DNA of 64,000 nucleotides from Neptunomonas sp. Its GTDB lineage: Bacteria; Pseudomonadota; Gammaproteobacteria; Pseudomonadales; Balneatricaceae. The position numbers and the translations under genes are program-made. The stretch is taken from NCBI RefSeq assembly GCF_016744175.1, contig NZ_JADGEV010000016.1, positions 25,672 to 89,671 on the forward strand. The letters are read 5' to 3'. Each line of letters starts with the position of its first letter. The first letter of the stretch is position 1. Below are positions 30,393-38,884 of this stretch, in pieces. A model generated the notes under the pieces. It searched no databases, was not told the origin of the DNA, and saw only the letters and a list, made by a program, of their open reading frames with translations.

Positions 30393-31616
30393 ATGTCACA
30401 ACAACCCGTAAATCGCGCACTTTTTGATGAAGTAATGGTTCCAAACTACAACCCTCAGCAGATGGTACCGGTACGCGGCCGCGGTTCACGAGTATGGGAT
30501 CAGGAAGATAATGAATATATCGACTTTGCAGGTGGGATCGCAGTTAATGCTCTAGGGCATGTACACCCTGAACTAGTCGCTACTCTCAAAGAACAGGCAG
30601 ATTCACTTTGGCATCTAAGCAACACCTTTACTAATGAACCCGCATTATGTTTGGCGCAGAGGCTGACTGATGCAACATTTGCCGACAAAGTATTTTTCTG
30701 TAACTCCGGTGCCGAAGCAAACGAAGCCGCTTTCAAACTTGCTCGTAAATACTCATATGACAACTTCGGGCCAGAGAAGCATGAAATTATCGCTTTTTAC
30801 CAAGGCTTTCATGGGCGTACTCTGTTTACCGTTTCCGTTGGCGGACAAGCAAAATATCGTGAAGGATTTGAACCAGCACCTGGCGGTATAACGCATGTAG
30901 CATTTAATGACTTAGAGGCATTAAAAGCAGCCATTTCAAGCAAGACTTGTGCTGTAGTGATGGAGCCTATTCAGGGTGAAGGCGGAGTTATTCCTGCCGA
31001 TCCTGAGTTTGTAAAAGGTGTTCGCGAGTTATGTGATGAACATAATGCGTTGCTTGTTTTTGATGAAATACAAACAGGTGTAGGTCGTACAGGACATCTT
31101 TATGCTTACATGGGCATGGGCGTGGAACCAGACATTCTCACCAGCGCTAAAGCATTAGGCGGTGGCTTTCCTATTGGAGCCATGCTAACAACCAACAAGG
31201 TCGCTCCTAGCTTTGGCTTTGGTACTCATGGCAGCACTTATGGCGGCAACCCACTGGCATGCGCTGTGGCAGACAAGGCTCTAGAACTGATTAACCAACC
31301 GGAGCTCTTGAGCAACGTAGCCAAAAAACGCGCCGTATTTATTGAAGAGCTAGAAAAAATAAATGCAAAACACGAAGTATTTAAAGAAGTTCGTGGTGAT
31401 GGTTTATTGATCGGGGTAGAGCTTATCGATAGTTTGCATGGCAAGGCTGCTTCATTCTTAGCTAAGTCTCGCGAAGAAGGTCTGATGATTTTAATGGCAG
31501 GTCCGAACGTATTACGTATGACTCCTTCATTGATTATCCCAGATGAAGATATCCGAGACGGGATGGCACTACTAGAGCGTGCCATCGTCAAAGTCATTAC
31601 CGCCGAAAAAGGTTAA
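30393..31616 (+). CDS. astC: AstC/ArgD, succinylornithine (acetylornithine) aminotransferase
   Basis: A 407-residue class III PLP aminotransferase: [19 protein letters not shown] binding the cofactor phosphate, [20 protein letters not shown], and the Schiff-base Lys in [11 protein letters not shown]. Third enzyme of the AST pathway, turning succinylornithine and 2-oxoglutarate into succinylglutamate semialdehyde and glutamate; it can also serve arginine biosynthesis. The other ast genes start 6 kb downstream, so the pathway is split. AGAGGAAG precedes the ATG. A terminator follows. Confidence 0.92.
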   Translation: MSQQPVNRALFDEVMVPNYNPQQMVPVRGRGSRVWDQEDNEYIDFAGGIAVNALGHVHPELVATLKEQADSLWHLSNTFTNEPALCLAQRLTDATFADKVFFCNSGAEANEAAFKLARKYSYDNFGPEKHEIIAFYQGFHGRTLFTVSVGGQAKYREGFEPAPGGITHVAFNDLEALKAAISSKTCAVVMEPIQGEGGVIPADPEFVKGVRELCDEHNALLVFDEIQTGVGRTGHLYAYMGMGVEPDILTSAKALGGGFPIGAMLTTNKVAPSFGFGTHGSTYGGNPLACAVADKALELINQPELLSNVAKKRAVFIEELEKINAKHEVFKEVRGDGLLIGVELIDSLHGKAASFLAKSREEGLMILMAGPNVLRMTPSLIIPDEDIRDGMALLERAIVKVITAEKG

Positions 31617-31627
31617 TCTTAAAAAGT

Positions 31628-31646
31628 AGCGCTATAACATAGCGCT
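31628..31646 (+). repeat. Short inverted repeat after astC
   Basis: AGCGCTAT-AAC-ATAGCGCT, a perfect 8-bp stem with a 3-base loop, lies 11 bases after the astC stop and just before the main terminator. It could stabilise the mRNA 3' end. Confidence 0.5.
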
Positions 31647-31660
31647 AGACCTTCCCAAAG

Positions 31661-31688
31661 AAGCCCGCTATCTATGCGGGCTTTTTTT
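31661..31688 (+). terminator. Rho-independent terminator of astC
   Basis: An 8-bp GC-rich stem (AAGCCCGC / GCGGGCTT), a 7-base loop and a run of seven T. Confidence 0.9.
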
Positions 31689-31886
31689 ATCTTTCTTTGA
31701 TAACTAAAATCACCCCAAGCCAGCTTTTATCAAGCAGTACCACCTTGTGCAATAAAAACAATAGATATAAAAGTATTAATGGCAGGTAACACAAAAAAGA
31801 GGGGGTTAAGGAATCATTGAGAGAAGGAAGGTACGGGCCCGCTTTTGGGAAAATGTCCCTTTAACGCGTGACGAGCCCATCATATG

Positions 31887-32063
31887 TTACTTGTCTGCAG
31901 GTTTGCCTAAAACAATCTGACGCGGACCGGCAAGATTCTGTTGCCCAGTAACTCCAGTAGCTATTTGCTGGATCTGACCACCAGCCCGAAGGAAAGCAGC
32001 TGTTTGTTCTTCAATCGAGTCGTGTGTTTCTGTTGCTGCTTTTTTCTTAGGCTTAGCGGCCAT
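31887..32063 (-). CDS. 58-residue SutA-like small protein
   Basis: A short gene with ATG 32063 and TAA at 31887-31889. The product has a lysine-rich N-terminus (MAAKPKKKAA), an acidic linker (DSIEEQ) and a conserved-looking TAAFLRAGGQIQQI segment, then a Gly/Gln-rich tail. The FLxxGGxIxxI segment resembles the C-terminal motif of SutA, a small RNA-polymerase-associated regulator of Pseudomonas active in slow growth, but SutA has a long acidic N-terminus missing here. An AGGAC(T) sequence lies upstream (complement of 32070-32076). Function is therefore only suggested. It is isolated between astC and the cold-shock gene. Confidence 0.6.
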   Translation of the reverse strand: MAAKPKKKAATETHDSIEEQTAAFLRAGGQIQQIATGVTGQQNLAGPRQIVLGKPADK

Positions 32064-32382
32064 AGTAGAGAGTCCTATTATATTTGTGTGTCCTCTAGTA
32101 TATCAGTTTTACACGCAAGAATCTTTGGTCAAGTCCCATAGAGAAATACACCCCCTTCTAATGTCCCCATTTAGGTGTACTTTAATTGCTCGCAAGTCGC
32201 TTGTATCTATAACACTAGTTGTGTATTGTGAATCTAATGCAGATGATTTATTAGCGATTGATTTTCTATTTTAAAATAGGATTTCTTAATGCGATGTAAA
32301 ACAAATGCATGCAAGAACAACCGGCTTTGAAGGCACAATGACTTCCCGGTTTTTAACTTACTTTTTATGAGAAATATTGAAT
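32064..32382. other. 319-base gene-free gap upstream of the cold-shock gene
   Basis: AT-rich sequence holding the promoters of the divergent small protein and cold-shock gene. Its right part is probably the long 5' leader usual for cspA-type mRNAs. A perfect 14-base palindrome (CTATTTTAAAATAG) lies at 32266-32279. No further gene was found. Confidence 0.5.
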
Positions 32383-32592
32383 ATGTCCGACAAGCAGACG
32401 GGAACAGTTAAGTGGTTCAACGATGAGAAAGGTTTTGGTTTCATTGAGCGTGAAAATGGCAAAGACTTATTTGCTCACTTTCGTTCGATCATCGGAGAAG
32501 GCCGCAAAACTCTTCACGAAGGACAGACTGTTCGTTTCGTAGAAGTACAGGGCGAAAAAGGCCCACAAGCTGACCAGATCGAAGCTGTATAA
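32383..32592 (+). CDS. Cold-shock protein, CspA family
   Basis: A 69-residue single OB-fold protein with RNP1-like KGFGFIE and RNP2-like DLFAHFRSI motifs. The second motif reads FAHF where most members have FVHF. Such proteins bind single-stranded RNA and act as RNA chaperones. ATG 32383 is chosen over the adjacent TTG 32377. It has its own terminator. Confidence 0.93.
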   Translation: MSDKQTGTVKWFNDEKGFGFIERENGKDLFAHFRSIIGEGRKTLHEGQTVRFVEVQGEKGPQADQIEAV

Positions 32593-32705
32593 AGAACTTC
32601 TTCGGCATTACTCATTAACATTTGTTAAATAGCAATGCTGAGGTGATATTGAGAGCAGCGAATTAACTTTACTGCTTTCAATTTGCTGATCTGAGTTAAG
32701 CCCGA

Positions 32706-32740
32706 AAAGCCTGCATTTATGTAGGCTTTCGTCGTTTTGG
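32706..32740 (+). terminator. Terminator downstream of the cold-shock gene
   Basis: A 10-bp stem (AAAGCCTGCA paired with TGTAGGCTTT, one G-T pair) and a 4-base loop, followed by CGTCGTTTT, in the gap before the convergent efpL gene. T-tract is short. Confidence 0.7.
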
Positions 32741-32768
32741 ACCTCTTCTATATCTACTCTAACCAATA

Positions 32769-33335
32769 TCATGCACGTGAAACAAACTTACCCGTTTCTG
32801 TATTAACCTTTATTTGCTCACCTTCCTTTATATATTCTGGCACCTGCAACTCATACCCATTTACACACTTTGCAGGCTTAGTCCGCCCAGTAGCACTAGC
32901 TGCCTGCGCTCCTGGCATGCATTCTGCTACTAGTAATTCGACCATTATGGGTATCTCAATCGCGATTAGCTGCTCATCTACTAGCATGCCATTAATACCC
33001 TCTAAACCATCGCTTAGAAAAGGTAACTGCTCGCTTACTGTCTCTTTATCTACGCTAAACTGGCTATAGTTTTCTTGGTCCATAAAAGTATAAATATTAC
33101 CCTCACGATAGAGTAATGACACTTGACGACGCTCAAGCACCACAGAAGTAACAACGTCATCCCCAGTAAAGGTTTCTTCACGTTTACCTCCCTGCGGCAA
33201 TTGATTAAAGCGTACTTTATAAAGCGTCTGAGCACCTCTTGATGACGGGCTACGTACATCAATCTGCTGAACTTTATATAGCGTTCCATTAATATCTACG
33301 ACATGACCTTTTCGAAGCTCTGAAGCTCTTGGCAT
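32769..33335 (-). CDS. efpL: EfpL (YeiP), elongation factor P-like protein
   Basis: A 188-residue three-domain EF-P paralogue starting MPRASELRKGHVVDINGTLY with the YeiP-specific loop RSPSSRGAQTLYK; the residue at the usual modification tip is Arg rather than Lys (SSRG), the mark of the EfpL/YeiP branch. It relieves ribosome stalling at difficult, mainly proline-containing, motifs in studied members. A single gene facing the cold-shock gene. Confidence 0.92.
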   Translation of the reverse strand: MPRASELRKGHVVDINGTLYKVQQIDVRSPSSRGAQTLYKVRFNQLPQGGKREETFTGDDVVTSVVLERRQVSLLYREGNIYTFMDQENYSQFSVDKETVSEQLPFLSDGLEGINGMLVDEQLIAIEIPIMVELLVAECMPGAQAASATGRTKPAKCVNGYELQVPEYIKEGEQIKVNTETGKFVSRA

Positions 33336-33502
33336 GATTTCAACCAGCTCATTAAAAAAGCGCTATTGTAAGCTAATGCTCCAAAACTGCACAGATAGAA
33401 AACAAGCTCAACACCGAATGGAAAACTTATCATCATTTTAGACTTTATTCATTCAGCAATAATTTTCGCGAATATCACAGATGGTTGCTAACATTAGTGT
33501 AT

Positions 33503-34690
33503 ATGAATAAATCGAACTGTAGCCTAACTTGCATTGCGGTTGCCATTGCTTACTATCTTGCGGCTTCGTTAGGCTTAGCGCTTGCTTTTGAGCAAGTAAA
33601 TACAAGCCCTGTATGGCCTCCTACGGGCATATCAATAGCAGCTGTTCTCTTTTATGGCTACAAAGTATGGCCCGGCATTTTTATTGGTGCCCTCCTCATA
33701 AATATTACAGCAGGCTCCCCACTTTCACTCGCAACCCCAATAGCTGTAGGTAATACATTTGAAGCGCTAATAGCGGGATGTTTAATGGTACGTTATGCGA
33801 GCAAGTATCCATTTCGACGTATTACCAACACTGCAGCATTCATAATCATTGTAGTAATTTCAACTACCGTAAGCGCCACTATAGGTGTCACAAGCTTGTT
33901 TGTGCACCAAATAGCTACACCTGAAAATTATACATTACTCTGGGAAACTTGGTGGCTGGGCGACCTTGTCGGCGGCCTAGTTATCACGCCATTATTGCTA
34001 ACGTGGGCTCGTACGCCCAAAGCCATATATGCTCAACATCGTTTATTCGAATTATCTGGACTGATTACATTATCGCTAGCACTATCTGCGTTAATATTCA
34101 TTGAGTTTTCACCTCACACAGGAAAACACAATTTACTAATTTTCACGCTACTACCGATAGTGACCTGGTCAGCAATACGGTTTCAGCATCACGGCGCTAC
34201 TCTTCTGGTTTTTTTACTGACAGCAGCAGCCATCATTGGCACCTTAAGTGGCCACGGCCCCTTTATCATGGCGACAGAGAATGAATCTCTACTACTACTC
34301 CAAGCAACCGTTGGTACTACCGCTATAACAGCACTGATACTATCAACCAGTACACAGGAGCGCCAAAAAGCAAATGACTTACTACAAACGGCCCAGCAAG
34401 ATTTAGAATCCCAAGTAATGCTGCGAACAGAAGAACTTCATTCAACCAATAACCAATTGCAAGATGAGTTAACCCGTCAAGCTCTTTCATCAAAAGCTTT
34501 TAAAGCGCTACTCAATACAACTAAAGCATCGTCGTATGACAATTTTTTTCAGCAGTGCACCAAAGAACTTTCCGCAGCTTATAAAGCACGTCATGCATTA
34601 ATAGGTATCTATACAGACCACAACAAAAACTCAATAACAACTCTAGCTGTATGGAGTAACAACTACTCAGTTGACAATTTCACATATTAG
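33503..34690 (+). CDS. N-terminal part of an amber-interrupted MASE1-GAF-PAS-GGDEF-EAL protein
   Basis: This 395-codon frame encodes a MASE1 membrane sensor domain (about residues 1-280, eight or so membrane segments, with NTSPVWPPTGISIAAVLFYG), a short coiled-coil (about 290-330) and the first half of a GAF domain. It stops at TAG 34688-34690 in the middle of the GAF domain. Reading on in the same frame restores the GAF motif LEGTPCQNV at once, so this and the next entry are one gene broken by a single codon. ATG 33503 is the likely start. On its own this part would be a membrane protein with no output domain. Confidence 0.85.
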   Translation: MNKSNCSLTCIAVAIAYYLAASLGLALAFEQVNTSPVWPPTGISIAAVLFYGYKVWPGIFIGALLINITAGSPLSLATPIAVGNTFEALIAGCLMVRYASKYPFRRITNTAAFIIIVVISTTVSATIGVTSLFVHQIATPENYTLLWETWWLGDLVGGLVITPLLLTWARTPKAIYAQHRLFELSGLITLSLALSALIFIEFSPHTGKHNLLIFTLLPIVTWSAIRFQHHGATLLVFLLTAAAIIGTLSGHGPFIMATENESLLLLQATVGTTAITALILSTSTQERQKANDLLQTAQQDLESQVMLRTEELHSTNNQLQDELTRQALSSKAFKALLNTTKASSYDNFFQQCTKELSAAYKARHALIGIYTDHNKNSITTLAVWSNNYSVDNFTY

Positions 34691-34714
34691 CTTGAAGGAA
34701 CACCCTGCCAAAAT

Positions 34715-36649
34715 GTGCTCAATATGAGCATCAAGTTCATCCCCGAAAACACAGCAAAACTCTACCCTAATGATAAACTTCTACATGAACTAAATATTGA
34801 AAGCTATTTCGGTGCGCCATTAAAAAATAGCCAAGGTGAGATACTTGGTATTATTGCCATAATGGATACTAAACCTATGATGATAGAAGATTGGGCACAA
34901 CCTATTTTAGGATTGTTTTCCAATCATGTTGCTATGGAATTACAACGAAAGAGTGTTCAAGAAGAACTAGAACTGGCTGATAGTGTCTTCAAAAAAAGTG
35001 TCGAGGCCATCATTATCTGCTCCGCTGACACTCGCATCCTTCGAACAAACCCAGCATTTACCAGAATCACTGGGTACTCTTCAAAAGATGCCATAGGAAA
35101 AACACCTCAATTTTTACAATCCAAAGCGCACTCTGCAGCCTTCTATAAAGACTTTTGGAAATCACTAACAGAAAGTGGAGTCTGGCAAGGCGAAATTAGT
35201 GATCGACGCAAGAACGGTGAAATCTTTCCCGCTTGGCAAACCATTACTGTTGTACGTGATGCTTTCGGTAAACCACAACAGTACATCAGTATTTTCAGTG
35301 ATATAACTGACAAAAAGCTATCAGAAGAGCGAATCTACAATTTGGCACATAACGATATGCTGACACAATTACCAAACAGAGTCGCATTTCACAACCAAAT
35401 GATAGCGGAGCTTGAGCGAGCAAAGCGCACTCATACACAACTAGCCGTAATGTTTATCGATTTAGATCACTTCAAACTAATCAACGATACATTAGGCCAC
35501 CCCGTTGGTGACGAGTTATTGCAGCAAGCAGCCTCTCGACTAAAAAGCGCCATTCGTTCTAATGACACCATTTCCAGATTTGGGGGTGATGAGTTCACTA
35601 TACTCATACCCAGCATTAAGTCTGAAGCCGAAGCCAGCATGGTTGCACTAAAAATCCAACAATGCCTCATCCCTCCCATTCAACTTGAACACCATGAAAT
35701 TACTATTTCAGCCAGCATAGGTATTGGGATTTACCCTCAAAATGGCCAAGATGTAGCAACCCTTTTAAAAAATGCCGATAGCGCAATGTATAGAGCTAAA
35801 GAGCAAGGTAGAGATGGTTTTCAGTTCTTTACCGAAGAGATGAATCAACACGCACATGATCGCCTCGAGTTAGAAAGCGAGTTGCGTAAAGCACTGGAAC
35901 AAAATGATTTCATTCTCCACTATCAACCTCAGATTAATACATATACTGGCTCCATTGTCGGTTTTGAGGCACTAATACGCTGGATACACCCTGAAAAAGG
36001 TATTATCCCACCCAACACCTTCATACCTATTGCGGAGGCTTCTGGGTTAATAGTTCCTATTGGAGAGTGGGTACTTAATGCGGCTTGCCAGCAACTCAAA
36101 GAATGGAGAGATCAAGGGTATTCTTCTTTAACAATGTCGGTTAATCTTTCAGGCCGCCAATTCAAACAGCAGGATTTATTACCTACTATTCAAAAAGCCA
36201 TTATCAACTCAGGTATTATTGCTGCAGCGCTCGAACTCGAATTAACCGAAAGCATCATGATGGAAAATGTTAATGAGACAATCAACACCCTCAGCGCAAT
36301 AAGAAATTTAGGTGTTCAATTGTCCATTGACGATTTCGGCACCGGATATTCATCCATGTCGTATTTAAAACGCTTTCCAATTAACAAGCTAAAAATTGAC
36401 CAGTCTTTTGTGCAAGATTTACCAGATGACTCTGACGATGCCGCTATTGTGAAAGCAACAATCGCACTTGCCCACGCACTTAATATGACAGTCATTGCTG
36501 AAGGCGTAGAAACAGAAGCACAATTTCAATTCTTGAAAGGGCAACAATGCGAAGAAATACAAGGTTACTTTTTTAGCCGCCCACTACCAGCACACGAGCT
36601 CACATCACTGCTTAAACAAGAATTCCCCGCACAAGCCTCAAGAACTTAA
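34715..36649 (+). CDS. C-terminal part of the same protein: GAF-PAS-GGDEF-EAL (cyclic di-GMP turnover)
   Basis: This 644-residue frame starts at GTG 34715 (or ATG 34724), in phase with the preceding entry. It holds the second half of the GAF domain (to ~75), a PAS domain (~85-205), a GGDEF domain with intact RFGGDEF and an RSND inhibitory site, and an EAL domain with FEALIRW, ELTES, DDFGTGYSS, KLKIDQSF and EGVET. Both catalytic cores look complete, so synthesis and breakdown of cyclic di-GMP are both possible. If translated alone, it would be a soluble enzyme without its MASE1 sensor. No strong ribosome-binding site precedes 34715. Confidence 0.85.
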   Translation: MLNMSIKFIPENTAKLYPNDKLLHELNIESYFGAPLKNSQGEILGIIAIMDTKPMMIEDWAQPILGLFSNHVAMELQRKSVQEELELADSVFKKSVEAIIICSADTRILRTNPAFTRITGYSSKDAIGKTPQFLQSKAHSAAFYKDFWKSLTESGVWQGEISDRRKNGEIFPAWQTITVVRDAFGKPQQYISIFSDITDKKLSEERIYNLAHNDMLTQLPNRVAFHNQMIAELERAKRTHTQLAVMFIDLDHFKLINDTLGHPVGDELLQQAASRLKSAIRSNDTISRFGGDEFTILIPSIKSEAEASMVALKIQQCLIPPIQLEHHEITISASIGIGIYPQNGQDVATLLKNADSAMYRAKEQGRDGFQFFTEEMNQHAHDRLELESELRKALEQNDFILHYQPQINTYTGSIVGFEALIRWIHPEKGIIPPNTFIPIAEASGLIVPIGEWVLNAACQQLKEWRDQGYSSLTMSVNLSGRQFKQQDLLPTIQKAIINSGIIAAALELELTESIMMENVNETINTLSAIRNLGVQLSIDDFGTGYSSMSYLKRFPINKLKIDQSFVQDLPDDSDDAAIVKATIALAHALNMTVIAEGVETEAQFQFLKGQQCEEIQGYFFSRPLPAHELTSLLKQEFPAQASRT

Positions 36650-36703
36650 TTAGAATAGAATTGAATTGAACCACCATTACAGCAACCAACAAGGAGACAC
36701 TTT

Positions 36704-37339
36704 ATCTATACACTTTACTGGGACCGAGGCGGTGCTAATATGGCGACCCATGCCCTTTTGGAAGAACTGGATGTTGAATACCAGCTTGTTGAAATCGATT
36801 TAAGCCGTCAGATGCAGAAAACGCCTGAATACCTCGCCATTAATCCAAACGGGAAGGTACCTACCCTGTTTCATAATGACAACATCATTTATGAATCAGC
36901 TGCCATTCTGTTATACCTACTAGACCAACATCCTGAATCAAGCTTATCCCCCATGACAACGTCACCACTGCGGGGCCGTTATTATCAATCGCTGTTGTGG
37001 ATGTCTAATACATTACAAGAGGCGGCCAACCGATGGGCACACCCCGAACAGTACTGTGACAATGACGCAGGCCAGAAATCACTAAAACTACATGCATCTA
37101 AAGAGCTTAAGCGTTGCTGGGACGTTATCGAAAATGACTTAGACAAAGCCGGCCCCTGGATACTCGCAGATTCATTAAGCGGTGCTGACTTTCATTTATT
37201 CATGATCGCCTACTGGAGCCGTCGCTACGAAAGCCGAGCACAAGACTATCCAAAGCTTCAGCAGTTGTTGAAAAACCTTCTTAAACGTAATTCTATTCAA
37301 ACGATGCTAAAGCAAGAAGGCCTTTCATTTGAGCTCTAA
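36704..37339 (+). CDS. Glutathione S-transferase family protein with apparent ATC start
   Basis: A 211-residue GST: thioredoxin-fold N-terminal domain (YTLYWDRGGANMATHALLEE, NPNGKVPTLFHND, IYESAAILLYLLD) and an all-helical C-terminal domain. The first ATG (36740) is after the first strand of the fold. Reading upstream, an AAGGAG at 36691-36696 lies 7 bases before ATC 36704, and no ATG, GTG or TTG exists before the in-frame stop at 36662. ATC is therefore taken as the start. Substrate unknown. Confidence 0.8.
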   Translation: MYTLYWDRGGANMATHALLEELDVEYQLVEIDLSRQMQKTPEYLAINPNGKVPTLFHNDNIIYESAAILLYLLDQHPESSLSPMTTSPLRGRYYQSLLWMSNTLQEAANRWAHPEQYCDNDAGQKSLKLHASKELKRCWDVIENDLDKAGPWILADSLSGADFHLFMIAYWSRRYESRAQDYPKLQQLLKNLLKRNSIQTMLKQEGLSFEL

Positions 37340-37365
37340 TAAGTAAAAACGCTGTGAATTCAATG

Positions 37366-37389
37366 CGCGCTTATTGTGAATCAAGCGCG
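37366..37389 (+). terminator. Weak hairpin after the GST gene
   Basis: A 7-bp stem (CGCGCTT / AAGCGCG) with a 10-base loop, followed by TCATTGTTATT, 27 bases after the stop. The remainder of the 315-base gap 37340-37654 shows no gene; it holds the promoter region of the ast operon. Confidence 0.4.
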
Positions 37390-37584
37390 TCATTGTTATT
37401 TGCCTGTTTACTCTAAAACGAGCCTTAGCGCTGCGGCCTTCCTCCTGATCACCTTAATATATTCCCCCTACATTCCAAGGCGGTACTGATCACACCTACA
37501 CGTCCACTACGATGTTGTTTGTTAAACGCTTTGCCTCACACCCTTGATAACAGAGCAAATTATCTTTTGAAAATCTGAAAATCA

Positions 37585-37598
37585 GGTCGCATACTCAA
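37585..37598 (+). promoter_or_regulatory. Candidate ArgR half-site upstream of the M20-ast operon
   Basis: GGTCGCATACTCAA matches the Pseudomonas ArgR half-site TGTCGC-N6-AA at 7 of 8 fixed positions. It lies 57 bases before the first gene of the operon. No clear second half-site 21 bases away was seen, which weakens the call. Confidence 0.3.
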
Positions 37599-37654
37599 CA
37601 GATTCTTTTAAAGATTTCACCAATAATGGTCAAATCAGATAAAAGGACTCAAGT

Positions 37655-38884
37655 ATGGCTCACGATTACGCACAATGGCTGGACTGGCTCGACTCACAGC
37701 AAGATGAAATGCTAGACAAGACCATTGAACTCGCCTTGATAAACTCCGGTTCACTCAATGCTTCAGGCGTGAACCGTGTTCGCGAAAAGCTAGCACAATA
37801 CTTTGAGCCTCTTGGCGGAAAGGCTGACATTATTCCAGTCGCTCCTTTCGAATTCGTTAACGCAGCAGGAGAAGTATCCCAAGCACCATTAGGGGATGCT
37901 CTACGTATTAAAAAACGCCCTGAAGCACCACTACAAATATTCTTCTGCGGCCATATGGACACCGTATTCCCCGTGGACTCCTCTTTTCAAAATATTACGT
38001 GGCTAGATGACAACACTCTCAATGGTCCTGGTGTCGCGGATTTAAAGGGTGGTTTAATGGTGATGCTTAAAGCCATTGAAGCTTTGGAGCGCAGCCCATG
38101 GGCAGATAACATCGGTTGGGAAATTCTATTCAACCCTGATGAAGAAATAGGTTCACCAGGCTCCGCACCCTTGATTGCTGATGCTGCAACGCGTGTTGAT
38201 TTGGGTATGATCTATGAGCCTTGTATGCCTGACGGAACGCTCGCTGGTGCCCGTAAAGGGAGCGGAAACTTCAGTATTGTTGTACGCGGAAAAGCAGCTC
38301 ACGCAGGGCGTGAACACCACCTTGGGCGCAATGCAATCCGTGCTATGTGTGATTTCATCTCAGCTTTAGATGATCTCAATGGACAACGCGAAGGTGTGAC
38401 AATCAATCCTGGTTTCATTGAAGGCGGCGGTGCCGTTAATGTGGTCCCGGACTTATGTTTATCACGATTCAACATACGCTTAGAGCGCCCAGAAGATGAA
38501 TCATGGTGCACGCAGAATATCGAACAACTTATTGCAGAACTCAACCAACGCGATGGTATTAATGCAACACTACACGGCGGCTTTGGGCGCAAGCCAAAAG
38601 TCCTCAGTGGTGCTAACCAAAAACTCTTTGAACTAGCCAAAGAATGCGGTGCCGATCTAGGAATGAATATTAATTGGGTTGCTACCGGTGGTTGCTGTGA
38701 TGGAAATAACTTAGCAGCAGCAGGCATTCCTAATATCGATACCTTGGGCGTTCAAGGTGGGAAAATTCATTCGAGTGATGAGTATATGTTTGTGAGTAGC
38801 TTATCTGAGCGAGCCCGCTTAAGCGCCTTGCTATTAATGAAGTTAGCCAGCGCCGATGACCTTAGTTGGCTGAAGGAGCAATAG
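37655..38884 (+). CDS. M20-family metallohydrolase (carboxypeptidase G2/deacylase type), first gene of the ast operon
   Basis: A 409-residue M20 zinc hydrolase: metal ligands in GHMDTVFP, GPGVADLKGG, and NPDEEIGS, the dimerisation/lid insertion with GKAAHAGREHHLGRNA, and a final His in GKIHSSDEY. The family removes an acyl or acylamino group from amino acids. It is directly fused into the ast operon (stop adjacent to the next ATG). No astE (M14-type succinylglutamate desuccinylase) is present in the window, so it might carry out the last AST step, or process another N-acyl amino acid. AAAGGA precedes ATG 37655. Confidence 0.85.
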   Translation: MAHDYAQWLDWLDSQQDEMLDKTIELALINSGSLNASGVNRVREKLAQYFEPLGGKADIIPVAPFEFVNAAGEVSQAPLGDALRIKKRPEAPLQIFFCGHMDTVFPVDSSFQNITWLDDNTLNGPGVADLKGGLMVMLKAIEALERSPWADNIGWEILFNPDEEIGSPGSAPLIADAATRVDLGMIYEPCMPDGTLAGARKGSGNFSIVVRGKAAHAGREHHLGRNAIRAMCDFISALDDLNGQREGVTINPGFIEGGGAVNVVPDLCLSRFNIRLERPEDESWCTQNIEQLIAELNQRDGINATLHGGFGRKPKVLSGANQKLFELAKECGADLGMNINWVATGGCCDGNNLAAAGIPNIDTLGVQGGKIHSSDEYMFVSSLSERARLSALLLMKLASADDLSWLKEQ

